Assembly (NCBI GenBank): GCA_036784855.1
Contig: JAZDSV010000099.1
Location: 1-31,559, forward strand
Direction: 5' to 3'
DNA: 31,559 nt
Origin: Aphelidium insulamus
Taxonomy: Eukaryota > Aphelidiomycota > Aphelidea > Aphelidiaceae
Shown: positions 9,081 to 18,707 of the stretch, piece after piece
Layout of the letters: each line of letters begins with the position of its first letter
Position numbering within the stretch: the stretch's first letter is position 1
Position numbers and translations under genes: made by a program
The notes under the pieces: model-generated
What the model saw: the letters and a program-made list of their open reading frames with translations, nothing else
Told to the model about the DNA's origin: nothing
Database searches by the model: none

Positions 9081-10172
9081 ATGATCACGGGACACAGCAA
9101 GTTGACAACGACAACACTGTTTTTATCACTGGCACTGTTTACCGCGCAGTACGCACAGGCCAAAGTGGCAGTGTGCGCATACCTGGGCGACAATGGAAGC
9201 AAGCAGTGGAGTTTCTCGGACTTTAAAAAAGATCTCGGCAACCGGAACGCCGCCATCTACCACCGGTTCATGCAGCTGAGCCGCGACGGATTCAAAGGCA
9301 ACGATCCCGACAACTTTCTGAACGACGTCAAACAGCATGCGTCCGGCGCCGAAGTGATGCTGACGCTGGAGCTTACATTGAAGGACTCGACCAGCATGTC
9401 GGATCTGGGCGAAAAGGCGTACAAACAGATTGCACAGCGCATGAAGGCCTGGAATGACAAGGGGATCACCATTCACGCGCGCATACTGCACGAGGCGAAC
9501 GGCCGCAACTCGGACGGCTCCACCTACTTTCGGCAACAGGTCGACCCGAAAACATATGTGCGGGTGTTTCGCGGGATCGCCTCGGCCATCCACGCCGCCA
9601 CCAGCACCAAAGTGCGGCGCGTCAAGGGCAAAGTGATCGGGGCCACGCTGACAATGTGGTCCGTGATGCTGCAGCACCGCGACTCCAAGACGGACGTGAA
9701 TGATTTCTTCCCGGGGAAAGACGCGGTGGACGAGGTGGGCATCACCCTGATATCGCAGGTGCCGGTCAAGCTGCCGCCGCGCAAGGACGGCAAACCCAAT
9801 GCCAAGCCGGCCAGCGTTGCGGACAAGCTCAACTACTCGGGCCGTGACGGCAAGCGCCAGTCGTTCTACGAGCGCTACTGCAAACAGATGGGCCTGCCGC
9901 TCTACATCACCGAGACGGCGCGCCCCACCCCGTTCGGCATGGACCGCCAGGCGGAGGTGAACACCAAGTGGGACTGGTTCGACCAGGTGTACAATGAGCA
10001 GTTGATGCGGCAGTTCCCGCGGCTGCAGGGCATCTGCTACCTGGAGATGGACCGTTCTGGCTACGGCAAGATGATGCACTATGGCGTGTTTGGCCGTGAA
10101 AAGTCTTTGAGTTCCCGTGCGCGGGGCCGCCTCTCCCAACTGCTGTCCAAGAAGTTGGTGCGCTTCTCGTAG
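9081..10172 (+). CDS. Secreted glycoside hydrolase-like protein (GH26-like, clan GH-A)
   Basis: A 363-residue single-exon protein with a signal peptide (core TLFLSLALFTAQYAQA, cleavage near residue 27). The best motif is IHARILHEANGR at 131-142, resembling the catalytic RPxHEMNG of GH26 beta-mannanases with Glu138 as candidate acid/base. YITETARP at 275-282 puts Glu278 where a clan-A nucleophile would sit, on the expected strand late in the barrel. A WDWFDQVYNEQL helix and GICYLEMDRSG follow, also typical of late TIM-barrel elements. The likely action is hydrolysis of a beta-mannan or related polysaccharide outside the cell or in the secretory path. Family assignment rests on short motifs only; another clan-A family is possible. 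It has no introns although most neighbours do, and strongly GC-rich third positions. A poly(A) signal follows at 10216-10221. Confidence 0.72.
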   Translation: MITGHSKLTTTTLFLSLALFTAQYAQAKVAVCAYLGDNGSKQWSFSDFKKDLGNRNAAIYHRFMQLSRDGFKGNDPDNFLNDVKQHASGAEVMLTLELTLKDSTSMSDLGEKAYKQIAQRMKAWNDKGITIHARILHEANGRNSDGSTYFRQQVDPKTYVRVFRGIASAIHAATSTKVRRVKGKVIGATLTMWSVMLQHRDSKTDVNDFFPGKDAVDEVGITLISQVPVKLPPRKDGKPNAKPASVADKLNYSGRDGKRQSFYERYCKQMGLPLYITETARPTPFGMDRQAEVNTKWDWFDQVYNEQLMRQFPRLQGICYLEMDRSGYGKMMHYGVFGREKSLSSRARGRLSQLLSKKLVRFS

Positions 10173-10215
10173 ATATGTACATACACTATACATACATCCA
10201 TGTACCTAATATTTC

Positions 10216-10221
10216 AATAAA
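10216..10221 (+). promoter_or_regulatory. AATAAA poly(A) signal of the glycosidase-like gene
   Basis: Canonical hexamer 44 bases past the stop at 10172, in an AT-rich stretch. Confidence 0.55.
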
Positions 10222-10283
10222 TTGCATTGCATCATCCCATATATGCGTGGTACTTTACATGATAAGGGGAGATATATAAAAGT

Positions 10284-11299
10284 CTACTGCAGTGGCAGGC
10301 GAACCTTCTTGCCGGCAGAGAGCGGGCGGAACCATCGACGCGGGTGGCGAGGCGGTGATGAGTGCAATTGATTGTCGGCGGGAACGGCAGTAACTACCGT
10401 GGCACACGGCACAGGTGAAGGTGATCGGGATGGTGGTGCAGACGGTGGACCCGGTGATGGCGACCGATTATTGTCCTGCAGGCGGCGTTCGGCGGTGAGG
10501 AACGCGTGCACGGCACCCGGCTGCTTGTGCGCGCGCGCGATATCAATGGGCAGACAGCCGCGACTGTCTCGACGCGTCCAGTCGGCGCCACGCTGCAGCA
10601 GCAGCTCGATCACGCGCTCACTGCCACCGGCCGCGGCAATGTGCAGCGCGGTGGCACCAATTACGGATGAGGTGGCGGGGAAGGTGCGCGTGGGCGCCAC
10701 CACGGCATTTGGGTCGGCGCCGTGTTCCAGCAGAAACGCGACAGACTTTACCCGCGCCCAAAAGCAAGCTCCGTGCAGTGGGGCTGCCACATGATATTAG
10801 ATGATATCCAATATGAGTTTGAACTGCGCGTACTCATGCCGTGGCGGTTGCGCCGGTTGGCTAGTCGGCTCATGGCAGCCAAGATGGCATCGGTGGCTGG
10901 GTTGATGGCCGCCGCGGACTGTTGAAGTTCGGCCCGCGCCGTGCTAAACATGGCCTCGATCAGCAGATGCACCTGGCCAGAGCAGGCGGCCGAGTGTATT
11001 CTTGATGGTGGCGATACTGATGGCGGTGCACACGGAGTACAGGTGGCTAATGCTGGTAGTGGAGGTTTTGTCAGATAGGAAGTGTCCACCACCACCACCA
11101 CATCACAATCCAGTGAGGCGGTGCTTGACTGCTGCGACTGTTGCCCAGATGATGATGACGGCGGTGTACCGACGCGTGTCTCCACCGAGTCAAAGGAAGA
11201 TGCCGCGGTGGACGCCTTGGAGTCGCTGGAGTCTCGGCGTCGATCATCCAGATCTCCCTCCGGCCACTCCAGGCTTGTTTCCGAGTGCTGCTTGCCCAT
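10284..11299 (-). CDS. Ankyrin-repeat protein with Ser/Gln-rich N-terminus
   Basis: Two exons, 10834-11299 and 10284-10783, with an intron at 10784-10833 (donor GTACGC, TCTAAT branch, acceptor GGCAG). Splicing creates the canonical ankyrin start TPLHGACFWARVKSVAFLLE. The product is about 321 residues. Residues 1-80 are low complexity, rich in Ser, Asp and Gln; a helical stretch (HLLIEAMFSTARAELQQSAA) precedes three ankyrin repeats (TPLHGAC..., GATALHIAAAGGS..., GCLPIDIARAHK...). The tail has SPSP/SPPR proline repeats and ends basic. No signal peptide, so probably cytosolic or nuclear; the repeats suggest a protein-binding role with unknown partner. These are classical TPLHxAA repeats, unrelated to the GHLxVLQWA family. 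It is divergently transcribed from SPEF2. Confidence 0.78.
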
Positions 11300-11566
11300 T
11301 GAGCTAATGTATAGTGTACAATGGTGTCAGTGTGGTTGGTGACGGAGCCACAAGTCTATTTCTGGACTACATTCACATGCTATTTCCATGGAATGCATTC
11401 ATATCATCTGGCCCTGTACCTGTTCCCTCAACTCAAACTTGACTTGTTGTGAAAGGCATAATGCTGACACGGGGGACAGACAGGCAGACATAACACAGAG
11501 ACAATCAGACAGTCAGGCATTTACAGCGCCACTGTTTGCGTCTCTGACTGACTCAGTGACCCTCGT

Positions 11567-11567
<1 letters not shown>

Positions 11568-11601
<34 letters not shown>

Positions 11602-11658
11602 CACACACACACACACCACACACACACACACAGACACACAGACACACTCAGACACACC
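11568..11658. repeat. (CAGA)n / (CA)n microsatellite
   Basis: A run of CAGA units passes into CA dinucleotides and mixed CAGACACA units, ending four bases before the SPEF2 start codon. It sits in the 362-bp divergent promoter shared with the ankyrin gene, and if transcribed would form the SPEF2 5' UTR. Confidence 0.95.
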
Positions 11659-11661
11659 ATA

Positions 11662-14600
11662 ATGGCACTGATACTTAGCCGCTGGCTAAACAGCGAAGTG
11701 GGCCTGTCGGAGAGTGTCAGTCCGGACTGCGTGGATGAGGCCTTTCGCACCGGCCACCTGTTTGCGGAGTTGCTGCAGCGTCGCGGCGTGCCCACCCCCG
11801 ATGCCACACTGTTTTCACGCAGTGCTGCTCCCACGGGTGGTGCTGTGGACGAGCAGGCGGCCATCCACAACTACAGTCTGCTGGAGCCGGTGCTGCAGAG
11901 TATCGGGGTGCCGATATCGGCTCGGCTGGCTGCTGATATTATTCGTGGCAAACCGGGGGCCGCGGTGCGCACCATCTACGCCATACGCAGCGCCCTGTTC
12001 ACTCTGACTGGCGGCTCGAGCGATGACGCCGTGACTGCCACCGCTGCCGGTACGTACGCCAATTCAGATAGCGCTAATAGCTAATATACAGGGACAATGG
12101 TGCTGAACCAGACGGCGCTACTGTCACAGCAAAAGAAGCGCTTCCACCAGAAGGAGCACGAGTTCTTTGTGGAGCAGTTGAGGCGCAACCTCGCACAGCA
12201 ACATGGCGCCGCCACAAAGTCCCCCACGCACCAGCAACATCGACGTAGCAGATCTCCCCAACATCAGATCAGTGTGTCCGAGGTGTCGGCCATGAAGCAG
12301 CGGGCTCTCGAGGCGTCACTGGCGGTATTAATTAACATTCATATGCTGTTCTTGCCGTACTTATGCCTGCAGGCCAGCAGGGAGACGCGGGGCCAAGAGT
12401 GGCGACGTGAGACTCAAAGTGGCGCTGATATGCAACCGGTGCCGGGCGTCCAAGGCAAGCTGTCGCCTCTCAAGACGACTGCAGCTGCCGCACATTCGAG
12501 TGACCAGGCATTTCTGCAGCGTGTTAAAGTATGACACCTATATTCAAGCAACTTTTACTTGATTCACCTGTCGTCAGGCAGAGCACGATGAGCAGCAAGT
12601 ACTTCGACTGGAGCAGGATCAGCGTCGTGCGCGTCTGTTGCAGGAACAAGTGGACGGTACGCGCATGTCGGACGCAGCTCTCTACAAAAAGATTATGGCC
12701 GAGAGGTTGCTGAAGCAGAGCAAGCAGGAACAGCGTATCGCCGAACAGTGCGTACTGCTTGCCACTTAGTTAATATACTAATATGTATATAGATTGCAGG
12801 CGACCAAGCAGGAGAAGGCGGGACTGGAGAAGAACCGCGTGGAGCAGGACCAACAGTTTGCCCAGCTCCGCGACGAGCAGCTGGAGGCCACTCTGCAGCG
12901 CGAACATGCCATTGCTGATCAGCTGCGTGCCGACTACCAGCGTCAACTGGAACTCTATCAGTCGTGCTATGCTGATATCAGCCATCAGCACAAGTTGCAG
13001 ACCACGCGTAAGCACGAGGCCTTTTGCGCCGTGATCGTTCATGACCTTATTTCCTATGCTCTGATGGTATGCTGCGTTCTGTTATTATATTTGCCTGCAT
13101 CAAATACAAATTCACATGTAGAGCTCCGAGTACGCCACACTTGCCGGGAGTGGCCAAGTGCCAGCGTGGAAAGCCAATCATCTAAAGTGTCTGTTTTTGA
13201 AGGGCATGCCAATGGACAGTAATTGCAACACTTTGATCACTGGTGAACGAGTCTGCGAATCCAGGCTGCAAGTTGCGATGGACGGGCGGGCTGATGGCAG
13301 CCAAGAAGATACAGCCACGGCTGCATCGGCGGCAGATCTCGAGAATTCGGCGGCCGCCATTGACGAGATTGACCGGCAAGAGTTTTTGCAGTACCTCCAG
13401 TTTACAGACAGATGGTCAGTGTGTGCTTTAAATGATGTGCTGCTATCATTTGAACTAACAATAATGTTATACAGGACATTAAACGAGGATGTCGAGGTGC
13501 CCAGCAATGAGCAGCTCGCACAGATTGTAGACAAGCTGCTCAACTTTCAATACCACGAGCCTAAAGCGGTGATTAAAGTGCCTGAAGGTCGTCACTTGAA
13601 GTTGTGCTTGCTAGGCAAGCCTCTGTCGGGAAAACAGATTATCCGGCAAGCCGTTGCCGACATTTACGATCTGCACGTAATTGACCCGGCTGCCACAGTG
13701 GCCTCGTTGCAGACGTGAGTGTCCATATTTTCTTATAAGTTACAGTGTGGCTGAACATTGCAGCAGCACCACAATTGAGGAGACGTCGCCATGGTATCCG
13801 CTGCAGACATCTGTGCGTGCCGCGCTGTTGAATGGTGGCGGCATTGTGGATGATCAGCTGCTTACCGATGTCGTCTGCGCGGCCATTCGTGAAGTGGAGC
13901 AGCAGCATGCCGACGCCGGATGGGTGCTGTGCAACTTTCCCCAAACCGTGGATCAGGCACGACTGCTGGAGAAAGCCATGAGGGGCTATGAGGAGCCCAA
14001 ACCTGTCAAACCGGGGAATATACGCAAATCCGATAAGGATGCAGCGGCCAGCAAGAAAAAATCGCTGATCTCGTCAAGCACCACCGGCGATGATATATCC
14101 TCCAATTCAACTACGCTTTCCTCGGGACCCGTTTCGATCTTTGACGCAGTGCTGCATTTGGATGTTGCCGATGCCGAGATTCTGAAGAGAGCTGCAGGAG
14201 GCCTGGTAGATCCGCTCACGGGCAAATTGTATCACGCAGAGTATGATCCGCCCGAGCCGTCCCAACAGGTGCCGCCATGCAATTTATTTTATGATACATA
14301 TTGTTAATTATTTTTCGACTACAGGCCGGGCTGGAGCAGTTGGTGCAGTCTAGTGAGACCCTCAGGAGTGAAACGCTGGTCCAGTCGCAGCTGCTGGCAT
14401 TCAACCAGAATCTGCCAGACCTTCGCAGCTGGTACGAACGATTTCAAAACTTTCAGGTGATGACCTATTATTAATCATCAATGTCACTTTAATTGTCATT
14501 ACAGCCGGTGGATGCCGCTGTGGCCTCTGAAGAGTTGGTTACATTGTGCACCGATTCCGTATTTAAGCCTCTGATCGAAAAGAAAAACCACAGCAAAGAT

Positions 14601-15970
14601 GCCAATAACACTAATGGCGGCGGTAGGTGCCTTTGGTCTGTATTGTTATATGTGACTCATACGCAATTGCAGCTGGCGACGTCCCCGCTGATACTGCCAC
14701 AGCAGTGACAGCGCCCCGCGATCATTCCCCTCCGAAGCCATCGCCGGAGTACTGTCTGCCAGTATGTGCAATATGTTACGTATTATGGCGCTGACTGGAA
14801 CTTATAGAGTGGATCGTTATTGAGTCGGCGTATACGGACGCGGTCAAGTACATTCTGCGCGGTTTAAGGCGGGAAGATGAGAACCGGCTACGTGAACATC
14901 ATCGCGCCCGAGTGCTGTTCAAGCAGCTCATCTCGCTCGAGGACAGCAAGCAGCAGCTGGTGGATGCGTTCGTTAAAGAGTTCAACAGCATCGAGGACGA
15001 TTTCATTGCCGATGTCGAGGTGAAGAACGAGTTGCACTTGCGCACGGACGAGCTGCGTGAGCGGCTGTGGGAGATCGCCGATGCTCGTCGCGAGGACGCT
15101 GACCTACATCGGCAGTCGCTGGTAGATTCTCGCTGGATCGAGGACCACGCCGTGATCAGTGTCAATTTTTACATTGCACTGGTGCAGGCGGAACTGGAAC
15201 GCTACTGTCGCACCCGGGACCTTGTGGTGGATTACTGCCGGGATGCTGCGAATACGGCTAGTCTCTTTTTTATTAAACCATGGAGGTTTATAACATCTAC
15301 GCAGGTTCTGGATGACACTCAGAAACCGGCGCCGGTTGTTGCGCGCTTGGATGCCTCGAAAAAAATCGGCAATCTCCTGGAAGATCTGCTGCGACCAAAG
15401 AAGGAGACCGCAAGTCGTGGTCGCCGCCGTGCATCAGTAGTGGCGTCATCGCCACAGCGCCGTAGTGCCGCCGCCCGCAACTCGATCGCACCGGAACCCG
15501 CCTCATCTGGCAACGGCGAGTGTATGGGACAGTTGATGGAGGCCATTTCGATTGCCACGCGGTTCATCAGTGAGGAAGAGCAGGCGAAATTACTACCCAT
15601 GCCTTCTGCTAATGACGCACTTTCTGTCACAGATTCGGCTACTGGACTGGTGGCCAAAGGTAATGACACCTTTCTATATCATGATATGCATCATGTAATC
15701 TCGGTTGTAGATGGCGGCAACTTGTCGGATGGCGCCATCTGTTTGCGAGTTGAGCGGCAGAGGCTCGGGCACCGATTAGACAGCATCACGCAGGCAGCGC
15801 ACAAAACTCTGGCGGAAATCATTGGCAAAGCTCGCGACTTATTTATCAGCATGGAGGAAAGCAGCGCGTCCAAGTATCAGACGGAGATGGAGCAGATCAA
15901 GGCGCTGTACATTGCACTGAAAGCTCGCATCGAGTCGGAACAGCGTTTCAGTGAGCCTGTGCGCCTCTAA
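11662..15970 (+). CDS. SPEF2: SPEF2/CPC1-type axonemal central-pair protein, 13 exons
   Basis: SPEF2 (CPC1 in Chlamydomonas) belongs to the C1 central-pair projection and is needed for flagellar beating. Seen here: an N-terminal CH-like domain (MALILSRWLNSEVGLSE...), long Gln/Glu/Arg coiled coils, then an adenylate-kinase-like domain with P-loop LLGKPLSGK, later LCNFPQTVDQARLLE. Next comes a block close to animal SPEF2 as I recall it (EFNSIEDDFIADVEVKNELH, RERLWEIADARREDA, DSRWIEDH). Inferred introns: 12050-12091, 12325-12372, 12529-12577, 12748-12792, 13067-13121, 13415-13474, 13715-13763, 14269-14324, 14457-14504, 14623-14672, 14762-14809, 15660-15710. All phases agree; exons sum to 3708 nt, 1235 residues. 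A further 48-nt GC-AG intron at 15257-15304 is possible. Human SPEF2 is about 1820 residues, so the C-terminal third appears absent. Confidence 0.93.
15660..15710 (+). other. SPEF2: 51-nt intron of SPEF2 with no stop and length divisible by three
   Basis: Donor AAAG|GTAATG, acceptor GTTGTAG|AT, AT-rich body. Removal gives VAK-DGGNLSDG; retention would add 17 residues without breaking the frame. Confidence 0.7.
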
Positions 15971-16113
15971 CCGCTTCGTGGCAATACTTACCACACATGC
16001 GGAAACCAGTCTACAATGCCGAGACATTAATTGATATGCTGATGTTAAATATGTGTGAAGGCAATTTAGACAATTTACAGACAAATACACTCTATATTTA
16101 CACAGGCCGCCGT

Positions 16114-17134
16114 TCAGAACAGAACGTCGGCCTTGAGAATGTTTGCTGCGACCCTGATGAAGGCCATATATGGACCGCGGTCCACAGTCTGGCCGCCGCG
16201 GCCCACGAGCGTGTCGACTGCCGCCGGATTCTCCTCCACGCGGCAGCCAACAAAAACACCGCCGTGCTCACTGGGGTGAGCATACACCAGACGCGCCGAT
16301 TTCATGCGCCGCGCCATATCCAGCCACTTCTTCCGCTGTGACTTGGTGATCTGGCAGGCGGAGCAGGCGGACAAGAAGCCGGGGTCAGCCGCCAGTGCCG
16401 AGAGCTTGCTCCGGTCCACCTCGGGCACGAAACGGTGCAGCACGAGGTCCACGACATCGGCAGCCAACGCCGTCCAGATCTGCTCCTCCCTATGATTCTC
16501 CAGAGCAGAAATGCGGTCTGTTAAGCTCTTTGTCTCGTGGCGATGCTGCTCCGTCTCACGGCGATGCTGCTCCATGGCTTCACGCTGCGCATGCATCGCG
16601 GCATCTCGTTCTTCACGCTGCGCCTGCATTGCGACGGCTTGCTGCAGCTCCATCGCTTCACGCTGTGCCTGCATTGCGGCATCGCGTTCTTCACGCTGTG
16701 CCTGTATTGCAGCGGCTTGCTCTAGCTTCAAATCTTCGCGCTGCTGCTCCATTTCGCGGCGGAGCATATCGCGCGTCTGCTCCACATCACGTTGCAATGT
16801 CTCGATTGCAAGCGATTGCTGGAACAACGGCAGCATGCGGAATGGCGCGCTCTGCACACAATGTAAATAACGTTTTTTTTGTGGCATTTTCCATGGCATA
16901 TTTTACCGGTGAATTAGCCGCCACGGCTTGCAATGCTGTAGAAGCAATGGCCGATGCGAGCGTGGATGCAGGTACCGACGGCGCACCCTCAGTGATGGGC
17001 GGTGGTGGCACAACTGCTGCTTCCAGCATCGTGGTTAGAGGCAGTGGATCGGTCTGCACGGCCGCGGAGCGAGATGTTGCTTGCTGCTGCGGCACCGGTG
17101 CTGCTTGCACGCGTCCTTGACGTCGTCTTCCCAT
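16114..17134 (-). CDS. Coiled-coil protein of unknown function
   Basis: Two exons: 16907-17134 and 16114-16851, intron 16852-16906 (donor GTAAAA, acceptor GTGCAG), 321 residues. Starts MGRRRQGRVQAAPVPQQQ, a basic then Ala/Pro-rich N-terminus without signal peptide. Residues about 95-190 are a strong coiled coil built from near-repeats of QAQREExDAAMQAQREAMEL. A compact C-terminal domain follows (LVLHRFVPEVDRSKLSALA, ITKSQRKKWLDMARRMKSA, RGPYMAFIRVAANIL). I do not recognise the family. A shortened, very similar copy lies 1.4 kb away at 17647-17950, which suggests a multi-copy family. It runs tail to tail with SPEF2, only 144 bp from its stop. Confidence 0.68.
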
Positions 17135-17646
17135 TTTCGTTCAACTGGTCAGTAAGTTAAGCTTTAGTTGGTAGTTGAATGGCGTGATCGTTTGACAGCT
17201 CATTGTACACGGTGCGACACGTCAGCTTGCACTGTTACATGTTGCCTCCATGTTGCCTCCATGGCTGATGGCGAGATGTCATATGCTCAAAAAGATTCAG
17301 GCCCCAATAATCATGGTCGCCAGAGAACAAGGAAGGTGAGTAGGAAATGATACAGCGGAACGATCCAAGATGGCTAATGACTGCAACAGTGACTGGGGAA
17401 TGGGAGTCGAGTCGTGCACCAAAGTCACACGCTCAAAGGCCATATTGTATTGGGTTTAGCCGGCAGTTGAATGGTTCAGCCAGAACAAGCGGTTTCATGA
17501 TTATAATACAGCACACTGAAATCACTTTGGCATATAATATTACAATCACTTGTGTTGGAATTTCACAGAGAGTGCGCCATTATTTACAAGAAGATGAGAT
17601 AGCATGATAAGCATGCCAACAACTATTTGCCAAGTATCTATTACAC
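17135..17646. other. Intergenic, upstream of the coiled-coil gene
   Basis: No supported gene. An 11-bp direct duplication (ATGTTGCCTCC, near 17237-17260) and two similar GTTGAATGG-containing phrases near 17175 and 17465 are visible. Part of it presumably holds the promoter for the leftward coiled-coil gene. Confidence 0.5.
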
Positions 17647-17950
17647 CAGACGCGCCGGATTCATGCGCCGCGCCATATTCAGCCACTTCTTCCGCTGTGA
17701 CTTGGTGATCTGGCAGGCGGACAAGAAGCCGGGGTCAGCCGCCAGTGCCGAGAGCTTGCTCCGGTCCACCTCGGGCACGAAACGGTGCAGCACGAGGTCC
17801 ACCCCATTGGTTCTTCTCGGTGGGTCCGCCGGCGCAGAAAAGCAACCAGACCAGTGCTCCTCCATGGCGCGGTGGTGATGCTCCATCTCATCGCGCTGCG
17901 CCTGCATTGCGACGGCTTGCTGCAGCTCCATGTCATCCCATTGCGCCTGC
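17647..17950 (-). pseudogene. Truncated duplicate of the coiled-coil gene
   Basis: Matches the middle of the gene at 16114-17134: part of the coiled coil (MELQQAVAMQAQR), then VDLVLHRFVPEVDRSKLSAL and QITKSQRKKWLNMARRMNPA almost unchanged at DNA level. The first exon and the last about 60 residues are missing. A short unrelated insert (about 17812-17860) replaces the segment before VDLVLHRF. The close match implies a recent partial duplication. Its open frame of about 103 residues has no obvious promoter or proper end, so I treat it as a fragment. Confidence 0.75.
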
Positions 17951-17975
17951 ATTGCGGCGGCGCGTTGCTCTTCTT

Positions 17976-18707
17976 AACTTAAATAGGCTTCTTAAATATT
18001 CTTCCATCCCAGTGGCACATGATGGCGTCCAAGTTGGGTTAGCAATGCCGCCACCCATTTATAGCACAATGCATCGCTAGTTGAAAGTGGCTTTCATGAC
18101 GCGATGAATGCACGTAAGAAGTGCGATTTTACTCAATCTGTGTTGAATGTGTGGAAGAGCGATTTTAACGCTGATTTCATTGACAGCTCTTTCTGTGTTG
18201 AATCTGTGTTTTTAATAATTAATAAATATTCAGTATTTATTAATTTTGAATCGTCATCATACTAGTCAAAAGCCGGGGTCACTCCACAGTCACCATCAGC
18301 TTGGAAGTGCTGTGATATAGGCGACCATTGAGATAGTAGACAGCAACACAGGAATCAGAAAGCATAGTATGAGCTCCAATCTCGTCGGGTAAAAAAACAG
18401 CTCACACTGTTTGGTTTTTGTTGACTAAGCCCGGCATTCCCATCCTTGTGAGATAAGTCCGCATTGAGATTATAGAGATCATATCTGTGTTTGGAAATGG
18501 AAAAATAATAGACATGGCAAGGTCGCTGTTAAAATGTGGCACTTCTCTGCAGCTTCTTCATACTGTACCCGGGTATTCACGCGGTATATAGCAGTGATGG
18601 GATCCGGTGCCATGTAATGTAAAGAGGGCATTTACTCCTATTGCAAGAATTTCGCTTCTCCTTGTAAGAACAGTACACAGTCGCAATACATCACATATAC
18701 ATTACAT
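17976..18707. promoter_or_regulatory. Intergenic region upstream of RAB3GAP2
   Basis: About 730 bp without a supported gene; AT-rich at 18200-18250. A TATATAG sequence at about 18583 and AT-rich sequence just before the ATG (18690-18707) are the only promoter-like signs. Confidence 0.35.

Noticed and set aside
9126-10193. A 355-codon open frame antisense to the glycosidase-like gene
   Set aside because: It mirrors the GC-rich codons of the sense gene, has no signal peptide or known motif, and the sense strand has promoter, signal peptide and catalytic-like motifs.
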